The position numbers and the translations under genes are program-made. From positions 1,271-54,712 of the forward strand of contig NZ_CAJZAR010000073.1 of assembly GCF_914484835.1 (NCBI RefSeq): a stretch of 53,442 bases of DNA. The letters are read 5' to 3'. This DNA comes from Paraburkholderia tropica. Lineage in GTDB: Bacteria > Pseudomonadota > Gammaproteobacteria > Burkholderiales > Burkholderiaceae. How positions within the stretch are numbered: position 1 is the first letter of the stretch; every line of letters starts with the position of its first letter. This document shows, piece by piece, positions 41,627-49,800 of this stretch. A model generated the notes under the pieces. It saw only the letters and a list, made by a program, of their open reading frames with translations. It searched no databases and was not told the DNA's origin.

Positions 41627-41859
41627 ACAAGGCACGCAATTCGGGGAAACCGTGGACCAGCGACGCAGACCTGGCACTGTTGACCATGTGGGAAGTCAAG
41701 AAGCCCACCGAGAGCATTTGCGCGGCGTTCGGTCGTAGCGAAAAGTCCATCGCGTCACGACTGGTTTTGCTGGATCGCTACCCGGATCTCGATTCCGCCC
41801 TCGCGGAAGTCGTGCTGCGTCGCGCCACGCCCGCCGACGACGAGCCGGCTGCCGAGTAA
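41623..41859 (+). CDS. Small Myb/SANT-like DNA-binding protein
   Basis: A 78-aa protein: KPWTSDADLALLTMWE, then AAFGRSEKSIASRLVLL, a Trp-spaced three-helix (SANT/Myb-like) pattern. Probably a small DNA-binding factor; target unknown. Followed by palindrome site 5, 2 bp after its stop. Confidence 0.65.
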   Translation: MNKARNSGKPWTSDADLALLTMWEVKKPTESICAAFGRSEKSIASRLVLLDRYPDLDSALAEVVLRRATPADDEPAAE

Positions 41860-41861
41860 CG

Positions 41862-41877
41862 TTCTCGCATGCGAGAA
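41862..41877. promoter_or_regulatory. ParB/KorB-type palindrome, site 5 of 6
   Basis: TTCTCGCATGCGAGAA in the 32-bp gap before the small gene at 41892. Confidence 0.76.
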
Positions 41878-41891
41878 AACCGGAAATTTTC

Positions 41892-42068
41892 ATGGACCTG
41901 CTCACGCTGATGCCGGGCGTCGTATTTTCGCGCTCTGTTGTTATCCCGCACCCTGTCACGCTTCACCCCGACCGCGCCGAACTCGAACGCGAGCGCGAGC
42001 GAGCCGAATCCGCGACCACCCCGCGCGCCGCAGAAGGCGACGCCGACGCGCAACGCGACCTGTTCTAA
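41892..42068 (+). CDS. 58-aa protein with a clamp-binding-like C-terminus
   Basis: A short protein starting MDLLTLMPGVVFSRS, with a Glu/Arg helix (AELERERERAES) and the C-terminal end QRDLF, close to the beta-clamp motif QL(S/D)LF. No strong ribosome site (GGAAATTTTC before the ATG). Function not recognised. Confidence 0.5.
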   Translation: MDLLTLMPGVVFSRSVVIPHPVTLHPDRAELERERERAESATTPRAAEGDADAQRDLF

Positions 42069-42134
42069 CCGGCTTCAATCCTTGCCACGGTTAGCCGTAA
42101 ACATGACTTTTAGGTTGCTCATCCGACTCGTGCA

Positions 42135-42362
42135 ATGAACGACAACAAACAGAAAATCCTGAGAGCCGTTGGCCTGCTTGGTGTGCTGATCTTGCTGACC
42201 GGCACCATGCTCCAGTCAAAGCGACCGGCCACACCGCACGCGATCGTGTTTGTTCCCGACGCGCACGGCTGCCGGATCACCTATCCAGCCGGAACCAACC
42301 CGGCTCCCGAGACGCTTCCGAAAGGCACCCTGGTATCCGCTGAGTGTCTTGTTGCGAGATAA
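42135..42362 (+). CDS. Small exported or anchored protein
   Basis: A 75-aa protein with an N-terminal membrane helix (VGLLGVLILLTGTML) followed by a short outer part with two Cys (GCRITYP, SAECLV). No family recognised. Ends 3 bp before the next ATG. Confidence 0.6.
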   Translation: MNDNKQKILRAVGLLGVLILLTGTMLQSKRPATPHAIVFVPDAHGCRITYPAGTNPAPETLPKGTLVSAECLVAR

Positions 42363-42365
42363 GCC

Positions 42366-42695
42366 ATGCCACGCTGCGCCGCCACGCCCCCCTGTCCTGT
42401 CGAGGAAAAACTGTGCGAGCTTGTCGTGCGTTTGCTCGACTACCTTGGCGCGACGGAAATGGGCGCTGAGTTCGAGCGCATCGAAAGCGATTGCCTTTTT
42501 GGAGACCCGAGTTTTCTTGGCGGCCGCGGCGCAGTAATGCGAGATCCACAGAAGGCAGCGGCCACGGCTCGAACAACGCTGGCCCCTCTGCTTAACGCTA
42601 TCAAGAGTGCTGCACCGCAGAAGGTGCGCAAGGCGAAAGATGACCTGTTGTGCGTGCTTGATGAACTATGCGCCGCGCAACAGTCGCTTTTCTGA
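42366..42695 (+). CDS. Unknown 109-aa protein with a clamp-binding-like C-terminus
   Basis: A helical, Cys-containing protein (LCELVVRLLDYLGATEMGAE). It ends in QQSLF, like the QRDLF of the 58-aa neighbour. No known domain; possible replication-linked small protein. Confidence 0.6.
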   Translation: MPRCAATPPCPVEEKLCELVVRLLDYLGATEMGAEFERIESDCLFGDPSFLGGRGAVMRDPQKAAATARTTLAPLLNAIKSAAPQKVRKAKDDLLCVLDELCAAQQSLF

Positions 42696-42724
42696 TCCAC
42701 TTCCCAACCACACGGAAACAAGCA

Positions 42725-43255
42725 GTGAAAAATATCCTCCTTCCCTTCACCCTCTTTGTCGCTGCAACCGCAGCGCACGCCGGTAGCAATGTTGCTGCCG
42801 CAAGCGACCCCGGGGCGTTGCAGGCTCAATCGTCGGCAACGACGAACCTGCTTTTGACCAGCGTGCTCCAAACCGATCAAATGATCCTCGCTGCGCTCAA
42901 CCGCATCGAAGCAAGTCACGCGGCGGCGCCGGATGCCCCGTTCCCCGGCGCGAGACCGCCGCTTGAGTCGCATGGGCCGGCCGTCGTCTACAACCTCACG
43001 GGCGCAACCGGCGAGCCGTGGGCACCTGAAGGTGTGTGGGCAGACGAGACCGGCATTCATGTCCGCTTCAAGATGCTCCCGAAAACGATGGCACAGATGC
43101 CGGACTCCATCACGGCCAAGCAACCGGATGGCACCTATCAGGTTGTTGGTCTGCGCTTCTGGCCCATGGGTATCGTGGACGTCGAAACGCGTGCGAGCAC
43201 TGTCCTTTTCAGCAAGGACGGCAAGGACGTGATCGCGTCTGCGATCAAGCACTAA
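42725..43255 (+). CDS. Secreted protein with a possible VirB9-like C-terminal domain
   Basis: A 176-aa exported protein with a clear signal peptide (residues 1-20, ending AHA-GS), which favours the GTG at 42725 over an ATG at 42668. The C-terminal 80 residues (EGVWADETGIHVRFKMLP ... YQVVGLRFWP ... GIVDVETRASTVLFS) resemble the last domain of TrbG/VirB9. The match is by pattern only. Confidence 0.65.
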   Translation: MKNILLPFTLFVAATAAHAGSNVAAASDPGALQAQSSATTNLLLTSVLQTDQMILAALNRIEASHAAAPDAPFPGARPPLESHGPAVVYNLTGATGEPWAPEGVWADETGIHVRFKMLPKTMAQMPDSITAKQPDGTYQVVGLRFWPMGIVDVETRASTVLFSKDGKDVIASAIKH

Positions 43256-43262
43256 ATCGCTC

Positions 43263-43571
43263 ATGTCTAGCGCCAAGCCATTGCGTGAACTTATGCCTGA
43301 AACGGCCGCCTGGATCGACCAGTTGCGCGATGCGTTTGGCGCAGACGTGATCGTGCCGATCGTCAGGGCTGGCATGAACGGCGAGCCGGTTTTCTATGCG
43401 AGGGAAAACGGCCGCACCGTAGGCACGCCGCCGCAAACGAACGGAATGCACTGGAACAGCGACGGCATCGTGTCTCGCCGCTTCTGCGTTGGATGCAACG
43501 GCGAGTGCGTAGGCAGCGCAACCAGATGCTCCGCGCAGCAATCCCCTGTCGCTAACCCTGCGACACGCTGA
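43263..43571 (+). CDS. Unknown 102-aa protein
   Basis: A soluble protein with an N-terminal helix (RELMPETAAWIDQLRDAFG), a beta-rich middle and Cys-x-x-Cys in the last third (FCVGCNGEC). Could bind metal. No family recognised; starts 8 bp after the previous stop. Confidence 0.6.
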   Translation: MSSAKPLRELMPETAAWIDQLRDAFGADVIVPIVRAGMNGEPVFYARENGRTVGTPPQTNGMHWNSDGIVSRRFCVGCNGECVGSATRCSAQQSPVANPATR

Positions 43572-43589
43572 TTTCCCCGAGGAACGAGC

Positions 43590-43859
43590 ATGGACAGCAA
43601 TCAACGTAAAGAGGCATTCAGGAGCGCGATCATCGAGCAAGTGAACGCGCACATTAGGCTGCACAACATGCGGCCCGAAGAAGTCGCCGCGGTTTTCGCA
43701 GAGGAAGCGAAAACCGCGCTCGATCACCTTGGATGGCGGCCGCACGCACAGCGTGCCGCTTCGGAACACCTTGTCGCCGCGGCCGCATGCTTGAACGACG
43801 GAAGGGTGATTCCCGTGCCCGGCTTCGACGTTCTATTTCCTCAAACCGAATCCGACTAA
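43590..43859 (+). CDS. Unknown 89-aa helical protein
   Basis: GAGGA precedes the ATG at 43590. Helices in the first two thirds (RKEAFRSAIIEQVNAHIRLH and PEEVAAVFAEEAKTALDHL). No family recognised. Last gene before a strong terminator. Confidence 0.6.
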   Translation: MDSNQRKEAFRSAIIEQVNAHIRLHNMRPEEVAAVFAEEAKTALDHLGWRPHAQRAASEHLVAAAACLNDGRVIPVPGFDVLFPQTESD

Positions 43860-43903
43860 TCGGTAACTCACCCGGCGCGAGTGCCAAGTTTGAAATGAAG
43901 GTC

Positions 43904-43948
43904 AAATGCGATTGATGATTACCTACATAATCATCAATCGCATTTTTT
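43904..43948 (+). terminator. Strong terminator, 18-bp perfect stem
   Basis: Arms AAATGCGATTGATGATTA (43904-43921) and its complement (43928-43945), loop CCTACA, T-tract to 43948. Ends the 40912-43859 group. The A+T-rich stem is unusual in this window. Confidence 0.9.
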
Positions 43949-44010
43949 CTCTCCAAAAAGGAACATTTTTCCGGCGGCGCGTTTAAGATTCTGATTGCAA
44001 AGGAGAATTC

Positions 44011-44283
44011 ACGAGTTCGAAACGACGGGTAAGCAACGGATTTCAACTACACGACAACGAGGAAAAGGGGCGTACATCGGGCCGCATCGACGCGCTGGGA
44101 GCTGAACCTAGGAGCGAATGCGTTCGATACGCGCTCGGCCCGCTCCAAGATCAGAATTGCCGGGAATCGCCCAACGTCGAAATATTCGACGCCGAAGGCA
44201 CGGGGCAATACGTGTTCCACGTCGCCGAGTGCGGAATGAAGGACCTGCCCACGCCCGACTCCAACTACCGAGACCACCGATGA
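44011..44283 (+). CDS. Small gene without a standard start codon (ACG?)
   Basis: An open frame of 90 codons starting at ACG (44011), with AAAGGAG (43999-44005) ideally placed before it. No ATG, GTG or TTG is in frame at its beginning; a stop (TAA) is just upstream. Its TGA overlaps the ATG of the DUF1173 gene (ATGA), as usual for coupled genes. The protein has three or four Cys and no known domain. Either a real ACG start or a gene that lost ATG by one change. Confidence 0.5.
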   Translation, partial: TSSKRRVSNGFQLHDNEEKGRTSGRIDALGAEPRSECVRYALGPLQDQNCRESPNVEIFDAEGTGQYVFHVAECGMKDLPTPDSNYRDHR

Positions 44284-45500
44284 CCGCAAGCTACAGTTTC
44301 CAGGGGCGCACGTATTCCGACGATACGCCTGATTTCGCAGCCTTTCTCTCCCACGCCTACGGCAACAACGAGCGGCCGCGGTGCAAGTGCCGCCCCGGCG
44401 GTATCGAAATGTACGTCGCCAAAGTAGGCGGAGCGCACGTCATCAAGCGCATGCCGAACACGGGCGCGCTGCATGGCTCATCGTGCGAATCGTTCGAGCC
44501 GCCGGCCGAAACGTCCGGTCTCGCCGAGGTCAGCGGTTCCGCGATCCAGACGGACGTGAAAACCGGCATCACCACTCTCAAGTTCGACTTTGCGCTGTCA
44601 AAGTCCGGCTCGCGCATCGCCCCCAGCACCGGCGGCGCAGAAAAGTCCGCAGTGAAATCGGACGGCAAGAAGCTCACGCTGCGCGGCGCCCTGCACTATC
44701 TGATGGACGAATCCGGCTTCACGCGTTGGTCGCCTGCAATGGCCGGAAAGCGCAGCTGGTACGTGTTTCGCAAATACATGCTTCAGGCGGCTTACGACAA
44801 GGCCGTTAAGGGCAATTCGCTTGCGGGCAACCTGTTCATGCCCGAGTCGTTTTCTGTCGATCGCAAGCCGGAGATCGACCAGCGCCGCATGGAAGTTTTC
44901 AACCAGCTGCGTGTGACCGAAAAATCGACACGCAAGCTGATGATCCTGATCGGCGAAGTCAAAGAGATACTTCCGGCGCGCCTTGGCCAGAAGTTGATCG
45001 TCAAGCACATGCCGGACAGCTTTTTCATGATTGACGACGGGCTGCACAAAAAACTTGCGAAGCGATTCAGCGCTGAATTGGGCCTTTGGGGCGCGCTTGA
45101 AGGAACGCACCTTCTCGTGGTCGCGACATTTGGCGTTGCGGACACTGGCATCGCTTCGATCGAGGAAGCGTCGCTTGTTCTGACGAACGAGAACTGGATT
45201 CCCTTCGAAAGTACCGACGAAAAGGATCTGATCGACGCACTCTCGCAAAGGCGTTTCGTCAAGAGCCTGCGGTACAACATGCCGAGTACGAAACCGATCG
45301 CGAGCGCCGTGCTTGCCGACACCGACACCCCGGTTGCCATGTACATTGTGCCGGCGAATGCCACCGAGGAATTCGAAAACGAATTCGTGGCGTTGCAGGA
45401 CGAAAGTCAGCTGGACTCGTGGACGTGGAACATTGCCGAAGGCCCGATGCCTGAATTGCCGCCGCCGGCGTCCGATTCTCGCATGCGAGAATCGATTTGA
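44280..45500 (+). CDS. DUF1173-family protein
   Basis: A 406-aa protein with the DUF1173 N-terminal signature: PRCKCRPGG, MYVAKVGGAHVIKRMPNTG, and H...CESFEPP (residues 33-80). The four Cys and a His suggest metal binding. The C-terminal end is encoded over palindrome site 6 (DSRMRESI). DUF1173 is common on proteobacterial plasmids and ICEs; function unknown. The ATG at 44280 overlaps the previous frame. Confidence 0.85.
   Translation: MTASYSFQGRTYSDDTPDFAAFLSHAYGNNERPRCKCRPGGIEMYVAKVGGAHVIKRMPNTGALHGSSCESFEPPAETSGLAEVSGSAIQTDVKTGITTLKFDFALSKSGSRIAPSTGGAEKSAVKSDGKKLTLRGALHYLMDESGFTRWSPAMAGKRSWYVFRKYMLQAAYDKAVKGNSLAGNLFMPESFSVDRKPEIDQRRMEVFNQLRVTEKSTRKLMILIGEVKEILPARLGQKLIVKHMPDSFFMIDDGLHKKLAKRFSAELGLWGALEGTHLLVVATFGVADTGIASIEEASLVLTNENWIPFESTDEKDLIDALSQRRFVKSLRYNMPSTKPIASAVLADTDTPVAMYIVPANATEEFENEFVALQDESQLDSWTWNIAEGPMPELPPPASDSRMRESI
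45476..45491. promoter_or_regulatory. ParB/KorB-type palindrome, site 6 of 6, inside a gene end
   Basis: TTCTCGCATGCGAGAA with symmetry extending to 22 bp (45473-45494). It lies in the last codons of the DUF1173 gene, 28 bp before the DnaA-box repeat at 45519. Confidence 0.8.
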
Positions 45501-45518
45501 GCGGTTACTGTCCCTAGC

Positions 45519-45551
45519 CGGAGTTATCCACAGTTTTTGTGCATAACTCCG
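45519..45551. repeat. Inverted repeat with two DnaA boxes
   Basis: Arms of 14 bp with one mismatch around GTTTT. Each arm holds a DnaA box: TTATCCACA (45524-45532, perfect) and, inverted, TTATGCACA (45538-45546). It could form part of an origin or a DnaA-controlled promoter of the next gene. No Rep gene and no iterons are nearby. Confidence 0.7.
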
Positions 45552-45630
45552 CGCGCCGCTTTCCAAAGCTGGCTCCAGATAAGACCCAAACTCGCTTGTA
45601 CGCCAACAGTGCAACAGCACTCTCCCGACC

Positions 45631-46473
45631 ATGCCGAAAACGCCCCGCCCTCTCGATCCCCCACAACCACAGCTTGTCCGCTGCGAAGATTGCCAAAATT
45701 TCACGGGCGAGTTCCATACGTGGGGCTGCGCCAAGGGATACGAAGCACCGCACAAATACGTGTTCGTCAAGCATGAGTGCGCGGACAACGCGCCGATGAC
45801 ACGCGATGAACAGATATTCAAACGCTTCCGCCTTGGTGCGGCGTGGCATGGCGATGAAGAACTGAAAAAGGCACGCTCGACGGTCCGCCGCGCCGCTGGC
45901 GCTTTGCGCAGCATCAGAAGCCACTACGAGAAGTACCTGAGTGGCGTCCAGATCGAGTCGATTTCAGGAACTGCGGAAACGCTCGCCGGGCTCGCAGATG
46001 ATATTGAGCGTGCGGAAAAGCTCGCGCGCGAAGTCAAGAAGAAAGCCGACGCGAAACGCGAGGACGAACGGCGCACGCGGCGTCTTTCTCTGGTGCTCAC
46101 GGCCTTGGACGTCAACTCCAAAAAAGACATTCAACACGAGAACCTGCACCGTCTTGCGGAGGACATTCTGGCGTTTGCGGGCAACGTCGGCAAAGTTTGG
46201 TGGAAGGCCACGAAGCGCGACACGCGGCACTTTGACCTTTTCATCTACGCTGGACTCCCCGAGGCCATGAGTAAGGTCAGCGCCATGCCGACCGCCGCGC
46301 ATATGGACCGGCTCTTAGCCTCTGTCGCTGCGCACCTGGAAGAATTGGACGACCGCGGTGGCGGCTATAGCGTTTCCCTGGCTGATTTCGCTGAGTTCAG
46401 GAAATCGGTAGGCCATCACCAGCGCATCATGCAGATTGTGCGTTCCAGCCAGATCAAACCCGATGAGGAATAA
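45631..46473 (+). CDS. Unknown protein with an N-terminal Cys cluster
   Basis: A 280-aa protein. VRCEDCQNF...WGCAKGYE...HECAD (residues 16-52) suggests a zinc site. Next follow a long helical, basic middle (about 90-165, AEKLAREVKKKADAKREDERR) and a helical C-terminal domain. Overlaps the recombinase gene by 11 bp, so likely coupled with it. No family recognised. Confidence 0.7.
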   Translation: MPKTPRPLDPPQPQLVRCEDCQNFTGEFHTWGCAKGYEAPHKYVFVKHECADNAPMTRDEQIFKRFRLGAAWHGDEELKKARSTVRRAAGALRSIRSHYEKYLSGVQIESISGTAETLAGLADDIERAEKLAREVKKKADAKREDERRTRRLSLVLTALDVNSKKDIQHENLHRLAEDILAFAGNVGKVWWKATKRDTRHFDLFIYAGLPEAMSKVSAMPTAAHMDRLLASVAAHLEELDDRGGGYSVSLADFAEFRKSVGHHQRIMQIVRSSQIKPDEE

Positions 46474-48349
46474 GCAGCGGACCTACGCACGTTACATCGG
46501 CGCCGACCACATGGCGTTTTTTCGCGGCTATCTCAACGGCGTGGATCTAGCGACGCTCGCACGTCAATACCTTCTGGCCGACGACGATCCGCGACGCGCT
46601 CGCACAGTTCTAGACTGGATTCGGCGCGAGCTAGTTGCTGCGGCTCACCGCACAGGCAACCACGGCGACGCGCGCCTGTTGCGCGTGTCGCCGACGGCAC
46701 TCGACAAGCCTGTTGCCGCGATTGCGGACCTCCCCACCCTTGACGAGTTCGCAGCGCAATTCCCGGCCGACTACCATTCCGAGGCCGAATTGATCCAGGA
46801 GTTTAAGGAGCGGTTCGGCGGCGCGATCAACAGTCAGGTAACGGAACGCGGCAAGCGGGCGGAACGCTTGCGCCGTCGCATGAAGCTCGCCCTTGAGCGC
46901 ATCGAGAAGCAAATCGCCGTTTCGCCCCATCCCGCCCATGCACTCGCAGGCTGGTTCGATCCTGTCATGGCTGATCGACTTGCGGCCGCCGGCCTGGACA
47001 CGATTGACGATCTGATCGGGTTCATCAATATCCACGGCTTCCGGTTTTACCATCGCATCCCGAGGATCGGACGCGTTGCGGGCAGCCGGATTGTTGGCTG
47101 GATTCAGCTGCACGCAGATGAATTGAAGCGCGACCTGTCGCCGCTCGCCAGCGCCCCGAAACGCACGATCGCCACCGAGATTGCCCGTAGGCGGCCGCCG
47201 GCCACGGGCATCGTGCCGTTCGAGTATCTGCGATCGCCGTCCCTGCTAGACGGCTCTTTCGGACGGAACCGTGCCCAGCTCGACCGTAACCGCACTCGCG
47301 CAAAAAACGACTACGAGGCAATTCACGCGTGGCTCGACGTCCACGCGCCCGGCAGTCACACATGGCGGGCCTACCGGAAGGAGGCCGAACGGCTTCTTTT
47401 ATGGTGCATTTTCGAGCGCGGCATCGCACTGTCGGATCTCGATGCGGTTGACTGCGCAGAATATCAGCGCTTCATGCGCAAGCCAGTGCCCCCCGATCGA
47501 TGGATCGCTCCCCGGCACATCGACCGATTTAGTGACGCATGGAGGCCCTTTTCCGGCCCGCTGTCGGCTTCGAGCGTGGGGACTGCCACGAACGTACTCA
47601 ACAGCCTGTTCAAATGGCTTGTAGGCCAGAATTACCTCGATAGCAATCCAATCGACGGCGTGCCTTTGCAGGAACCAGAGGAAATAGAGGAAGAAACACG
47701 CCGAAGCCTTTCTGTCGCGCAGTGGGAATACGTGTACGCCCACGCTGCGCGCGCCGGCGCGCGAGACTTGTTTGCGGTTCTGTTCGCATATGCGACGGGC
47801 CTGCGGCGCGCGGAGATTGCGAGTGCAACAGCTGGCGCCCTTTCCCGCCTCACGCGAAACGATGACCTCACGGATCGTTTCCTGCTTCGCGTCATCGGCA
47901 AGCGCAAGCGCGCGCGGTACGTGCCCATGCCGACTGCGCTGATGGAGCAACTGGCCGCGTACATGACGAGCCGTGGACATGGTGCTGATCCAGATGCGTG
48001 GCCAGCTGCAACGCCGTTGTTCGGCCGCCTGGCCGGAGACGAACAGAAGCCCCTGACCGCTGGGGCGGTCGGAGTTGCGTATAAGACGATCTTTGAGCGG
48101 GCAGCTGCGGCGCTTGCTGGAACCCAACCGGCAAATGCGGCGCAACTCGCCCGCGCAAGCGCCCATTGGCTACGTCACACGCACGGCACCCACGCCCTGA
48201 GTGACGGTGCGAGCCTTGAAGTCGTTCAGGCGAATTTCGGCCATACGACTCTTGATACGACGACGATCTATGTCACGGCCGAGCGTGGCCGGCGTTTTGA
48301 CGAAATTGACGCGTTCGTTTCACGCGCCATGCGGCGGATTCAGTCGTAA
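46463..48349 (+). CDS. Large tyrosine recombinase (phage-integrase family)
   Basis: A 628-aa protein. The C-terminal catalytic domain shows Arg in ATGLRRAEI (near 447), HWLRHTHG (His-x-x-Arg near 568-571), GHTTLDTTTIY (Tyr near 602). N-terminal 270 residues hold an unknown domain with helix-hairpin-like turns (AAGLDTIDDLIGFI and IPRIGRVAGSRIVGWI); a SAM-like core-binding domain follows. It is about twice the size of most integrases. Could resolve dimers or integrate the element. Confidence 0.9.
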   Translation: MRNKQRTYARYIGADHMAFFRGYLNGVDLATLARQYLLADDDPRRARTVLDWIRRELVAAAHRTGNHGDARLLRVSPTALDKPVAAIADLPTLDEFAAQFPADYHSEAELIQEFKERFGGAINSQVTERGKRAERLRRRMKLALERIEKQIAVSPHPAHALAGWFDPVMADRLAAAGLDTIDDLIGFINIHGFRFYHRIPRIGRVAGSRIVGWIQLHADELKRDLSPLASAPKRTIATEIARRRPPATGIVPFEYLRSPSLLDGSFGRNRAQLDRNRTRAKNDYEAIHAWLDVHAPGSHTWRAYRKEAERLLLWCIFERGIALSDLDAVDCAEYQRFMRKPVPPDRWIAPRHIDRFSDAWRPFSGPLSASSVGTATNVLNSLFKWLVGQNYLDSNPIDGVPLQEPEEIEEETRRSLSVAQWEYVYAHAARAGARDLFAVLFAYATGLRRAEIASATAGALSRLTRNDDLTDRFLLRVIGKRKRARYVPMPTALMEQLAAYMTSRGHGADPDAWPAATPLFGRLAGDEQKPLTAGAVGVAYKTIFERAAAALAGTQPANAAQLARASAHWLRHTHGTHALSDGASLEVVQANFGHTTLDTTTIYVTAERGRRFDEIDAFVSRAMRRIQS

Positions 48350-48445
48350 CGTCATCGACTCAGCCGCAGCATGCGGCTCAAATGGCAATGAGACGCACGC
48401 CCCCCATAAATGGTTACTTGGGATTGGATGCAGATGCCAAAAGTC

Positions 48446-48856
48446 TCACCCGCTAACATCTGTCGCAGGTTGCCGCGCGGTCATAAAGCTCATGACCGTA
48501 CTGAGAAAACACAGGCCGAAGAATGCCCACGGTAGGATTGGCAGGAGATTCGTTACCACCGCGTTGTCCTCTGCCCCCGAATTTTCGTAAAGGAACACAG
48601 TGAAACCTATGCCCGCGATGTAGAGCAAACAAAGAACGATCGGGAAGTAGTAGCGGACGAAAACGCAACGAATGGCAGTGATCGCCAGTAGGATGAATCC
48701 CACCAGTATTGCTATCAAGGGCAAGCCGTCGAGAATCTGACGCACGCCGTAATCGAAGGTCGTGATTCCCCATGCCAAAACGCCGGCCGCGCAAAAACCA
48801 ACAAACGCGCCAAGGAACAACTGCGCAGGAGTGGACATGCGTTTGGGTTGTACCAT
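48446..48856 (-). CDS. Small polytopic membrane protein
   Basis: A 136-aa protein with four membrane helices (about 10-30, 42-60, 68-88, 103-123). The upstream junction has GGAGATAAA rather than the usual GGAAAAC box of this array. Last gene of the leftward array, convergent with the recombinase. No family recognised. Confidence 0.65.
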   Translation of the reverse strand: MVQPKRMSTPAQLFLGAFVGFCAAGVLAWGITTFDYGVRQILDGLPLIAILVGFILLAITAIRCVFVRYYFPIVLCLLYIAGIGFTVFLYENSGAEDNAVVTNLLPILPWAFFGLCFLSTVMSFMTARQPATDVSG

Positions 48857-48883
48857 TTTATCTCCAACTATTTCGATCAGCCT

Positions 48884-49108
48884 TTAGGCGATCCGATCGG
48901 TTACAGCAGTGGGGAGTGCTTCAAGCACCACAAGGGCTAACGCGTTGAGCGCCACCAGTCCGCCGAGGTAAATGATCCACTGACGCCCCCCCTCTGTGAC
49001 GCGAACGCCAAAAATGGTCGTGAGGTATACCCAGACCATCGAGACGGAAAGCAGAACCTTCACCGCCAAGTCAACTTCAACTCTCCACGCTTGCGGCCAA
49101 TTTCGCAT
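48884..49108 (-). CDS. Small membrane protein
   Basis: A 74-aa protein with two membrane helices (about 15-35 and 43-64). GGAAACGGAACGAAA before the ATG. Unknown function. Confidence 0.6.
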   Translation of the reverse strand: MRNWPQAWRVEVDLAVKVLLSVSMVWVYLTTIFGVRVTEGGRQWIIYLGGLVALNALALVVLEALPTAVTDRIA

Positions 49109-49129
49109 TTTCGTTCCGTTTCCCCTGAC

Positions 49130-49387
49130 CTATCGAGGTACGTTGCCGCTGCCAATTTCAATCACTTCGGCATCCGCTAACCGAAACGCTGTGTATTCAT
49201 CTGCGGCCTCGCGGGATGCCTCCATGTTCGACTGCGCCAGAGACCTCGTACCCCCCGGATGGCCTGTTTCCAGCGCTTTCAGCAACGGCAGTATGGAACG
49301 GGAATGCATCGTCACCACGAAGTTCCGACGTGGATGACCGAAAGCAATTGAGTTGCGCTGGCGTCGATGACGATTCGAAAGTTTCAT
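49130..49387 (-). CDS. Small unknown protein
   Basis: An 85-aa protein: basic first half (RHRRQRNSIAFGHPRRNF), acidic second half. AGGAAAATTCCATC before the ATG. No family recognised. Confidence 0.5.
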   Translation of the reverse strand: MKLSNRHRRQRNSIAFGHPRRNFVVTMHSRSILPLLKALETGHPGGTRSLAQSNMEASREAADEYTAFRLADAEVIEIGSGNVPR

Positions 49388-49453
49388 GATGGAATTTTCC
49401 TTGGTAAGTCACCTTTCCGCTGCCGCACGTAGCAGCAGCAAAAAGGTCGAACT

Positions 49454-49741
49454 TTAAGCCGGACAGGCGACGGGGGATTCGTCCTCGTGGAGATTTGCAC
49501 CTTGCAGGCCATGCCCCAGGTCAACGATGTGCAGATTCGAATGCACGATCTTCCTGCACACACCAGTATTAAGCTTGACGATCCTCTCACCTTCCCACGC
49601 TTGGGCCGTCGTGACCACGCCATCCTTGATCGACGCGGCATACGGGATGTTCTTCACATTTTCCGAAAGGACTTTCGGAGCGCTATCGGCCATTGCAAAT
49701 GCAGGGATCGAAAGCAGGCACATCGCAGCGATTTTCTTCAT
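49454..49741 (-). CDS. Small secreted protein
   Basis: A 95-aa precursor with a signal peptide (residues 1-18, AFA-MADSA). The mature part is short, with two Cys (near 62 and 93). Possible periplasmic protein of unknown role. A 40-bp repeat lies upstream (49801-49840). Confidence 0.65.
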   Translation of the reverse strand: MKKIAAMCLLSIPAFAMADSAPKVLSENVKNIPYAASIKDGVVTTAQAWEGERIVKLNTGVCRKIVHSNLHIVDLGHGLQGANLHEDESPVACPA

Positions 49742-49800
49742 TCTTAGGTCCTATTGTCGTGGCTACCGGCCAGTACGGGCCGCTTACGGGGCTATCCAAA

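Noticed and set aside
45519..45551. Rho-independent terminator after the DUF1173 gene
   Set aside because: The hairpin has its T-run in the loop and none after the second arm.
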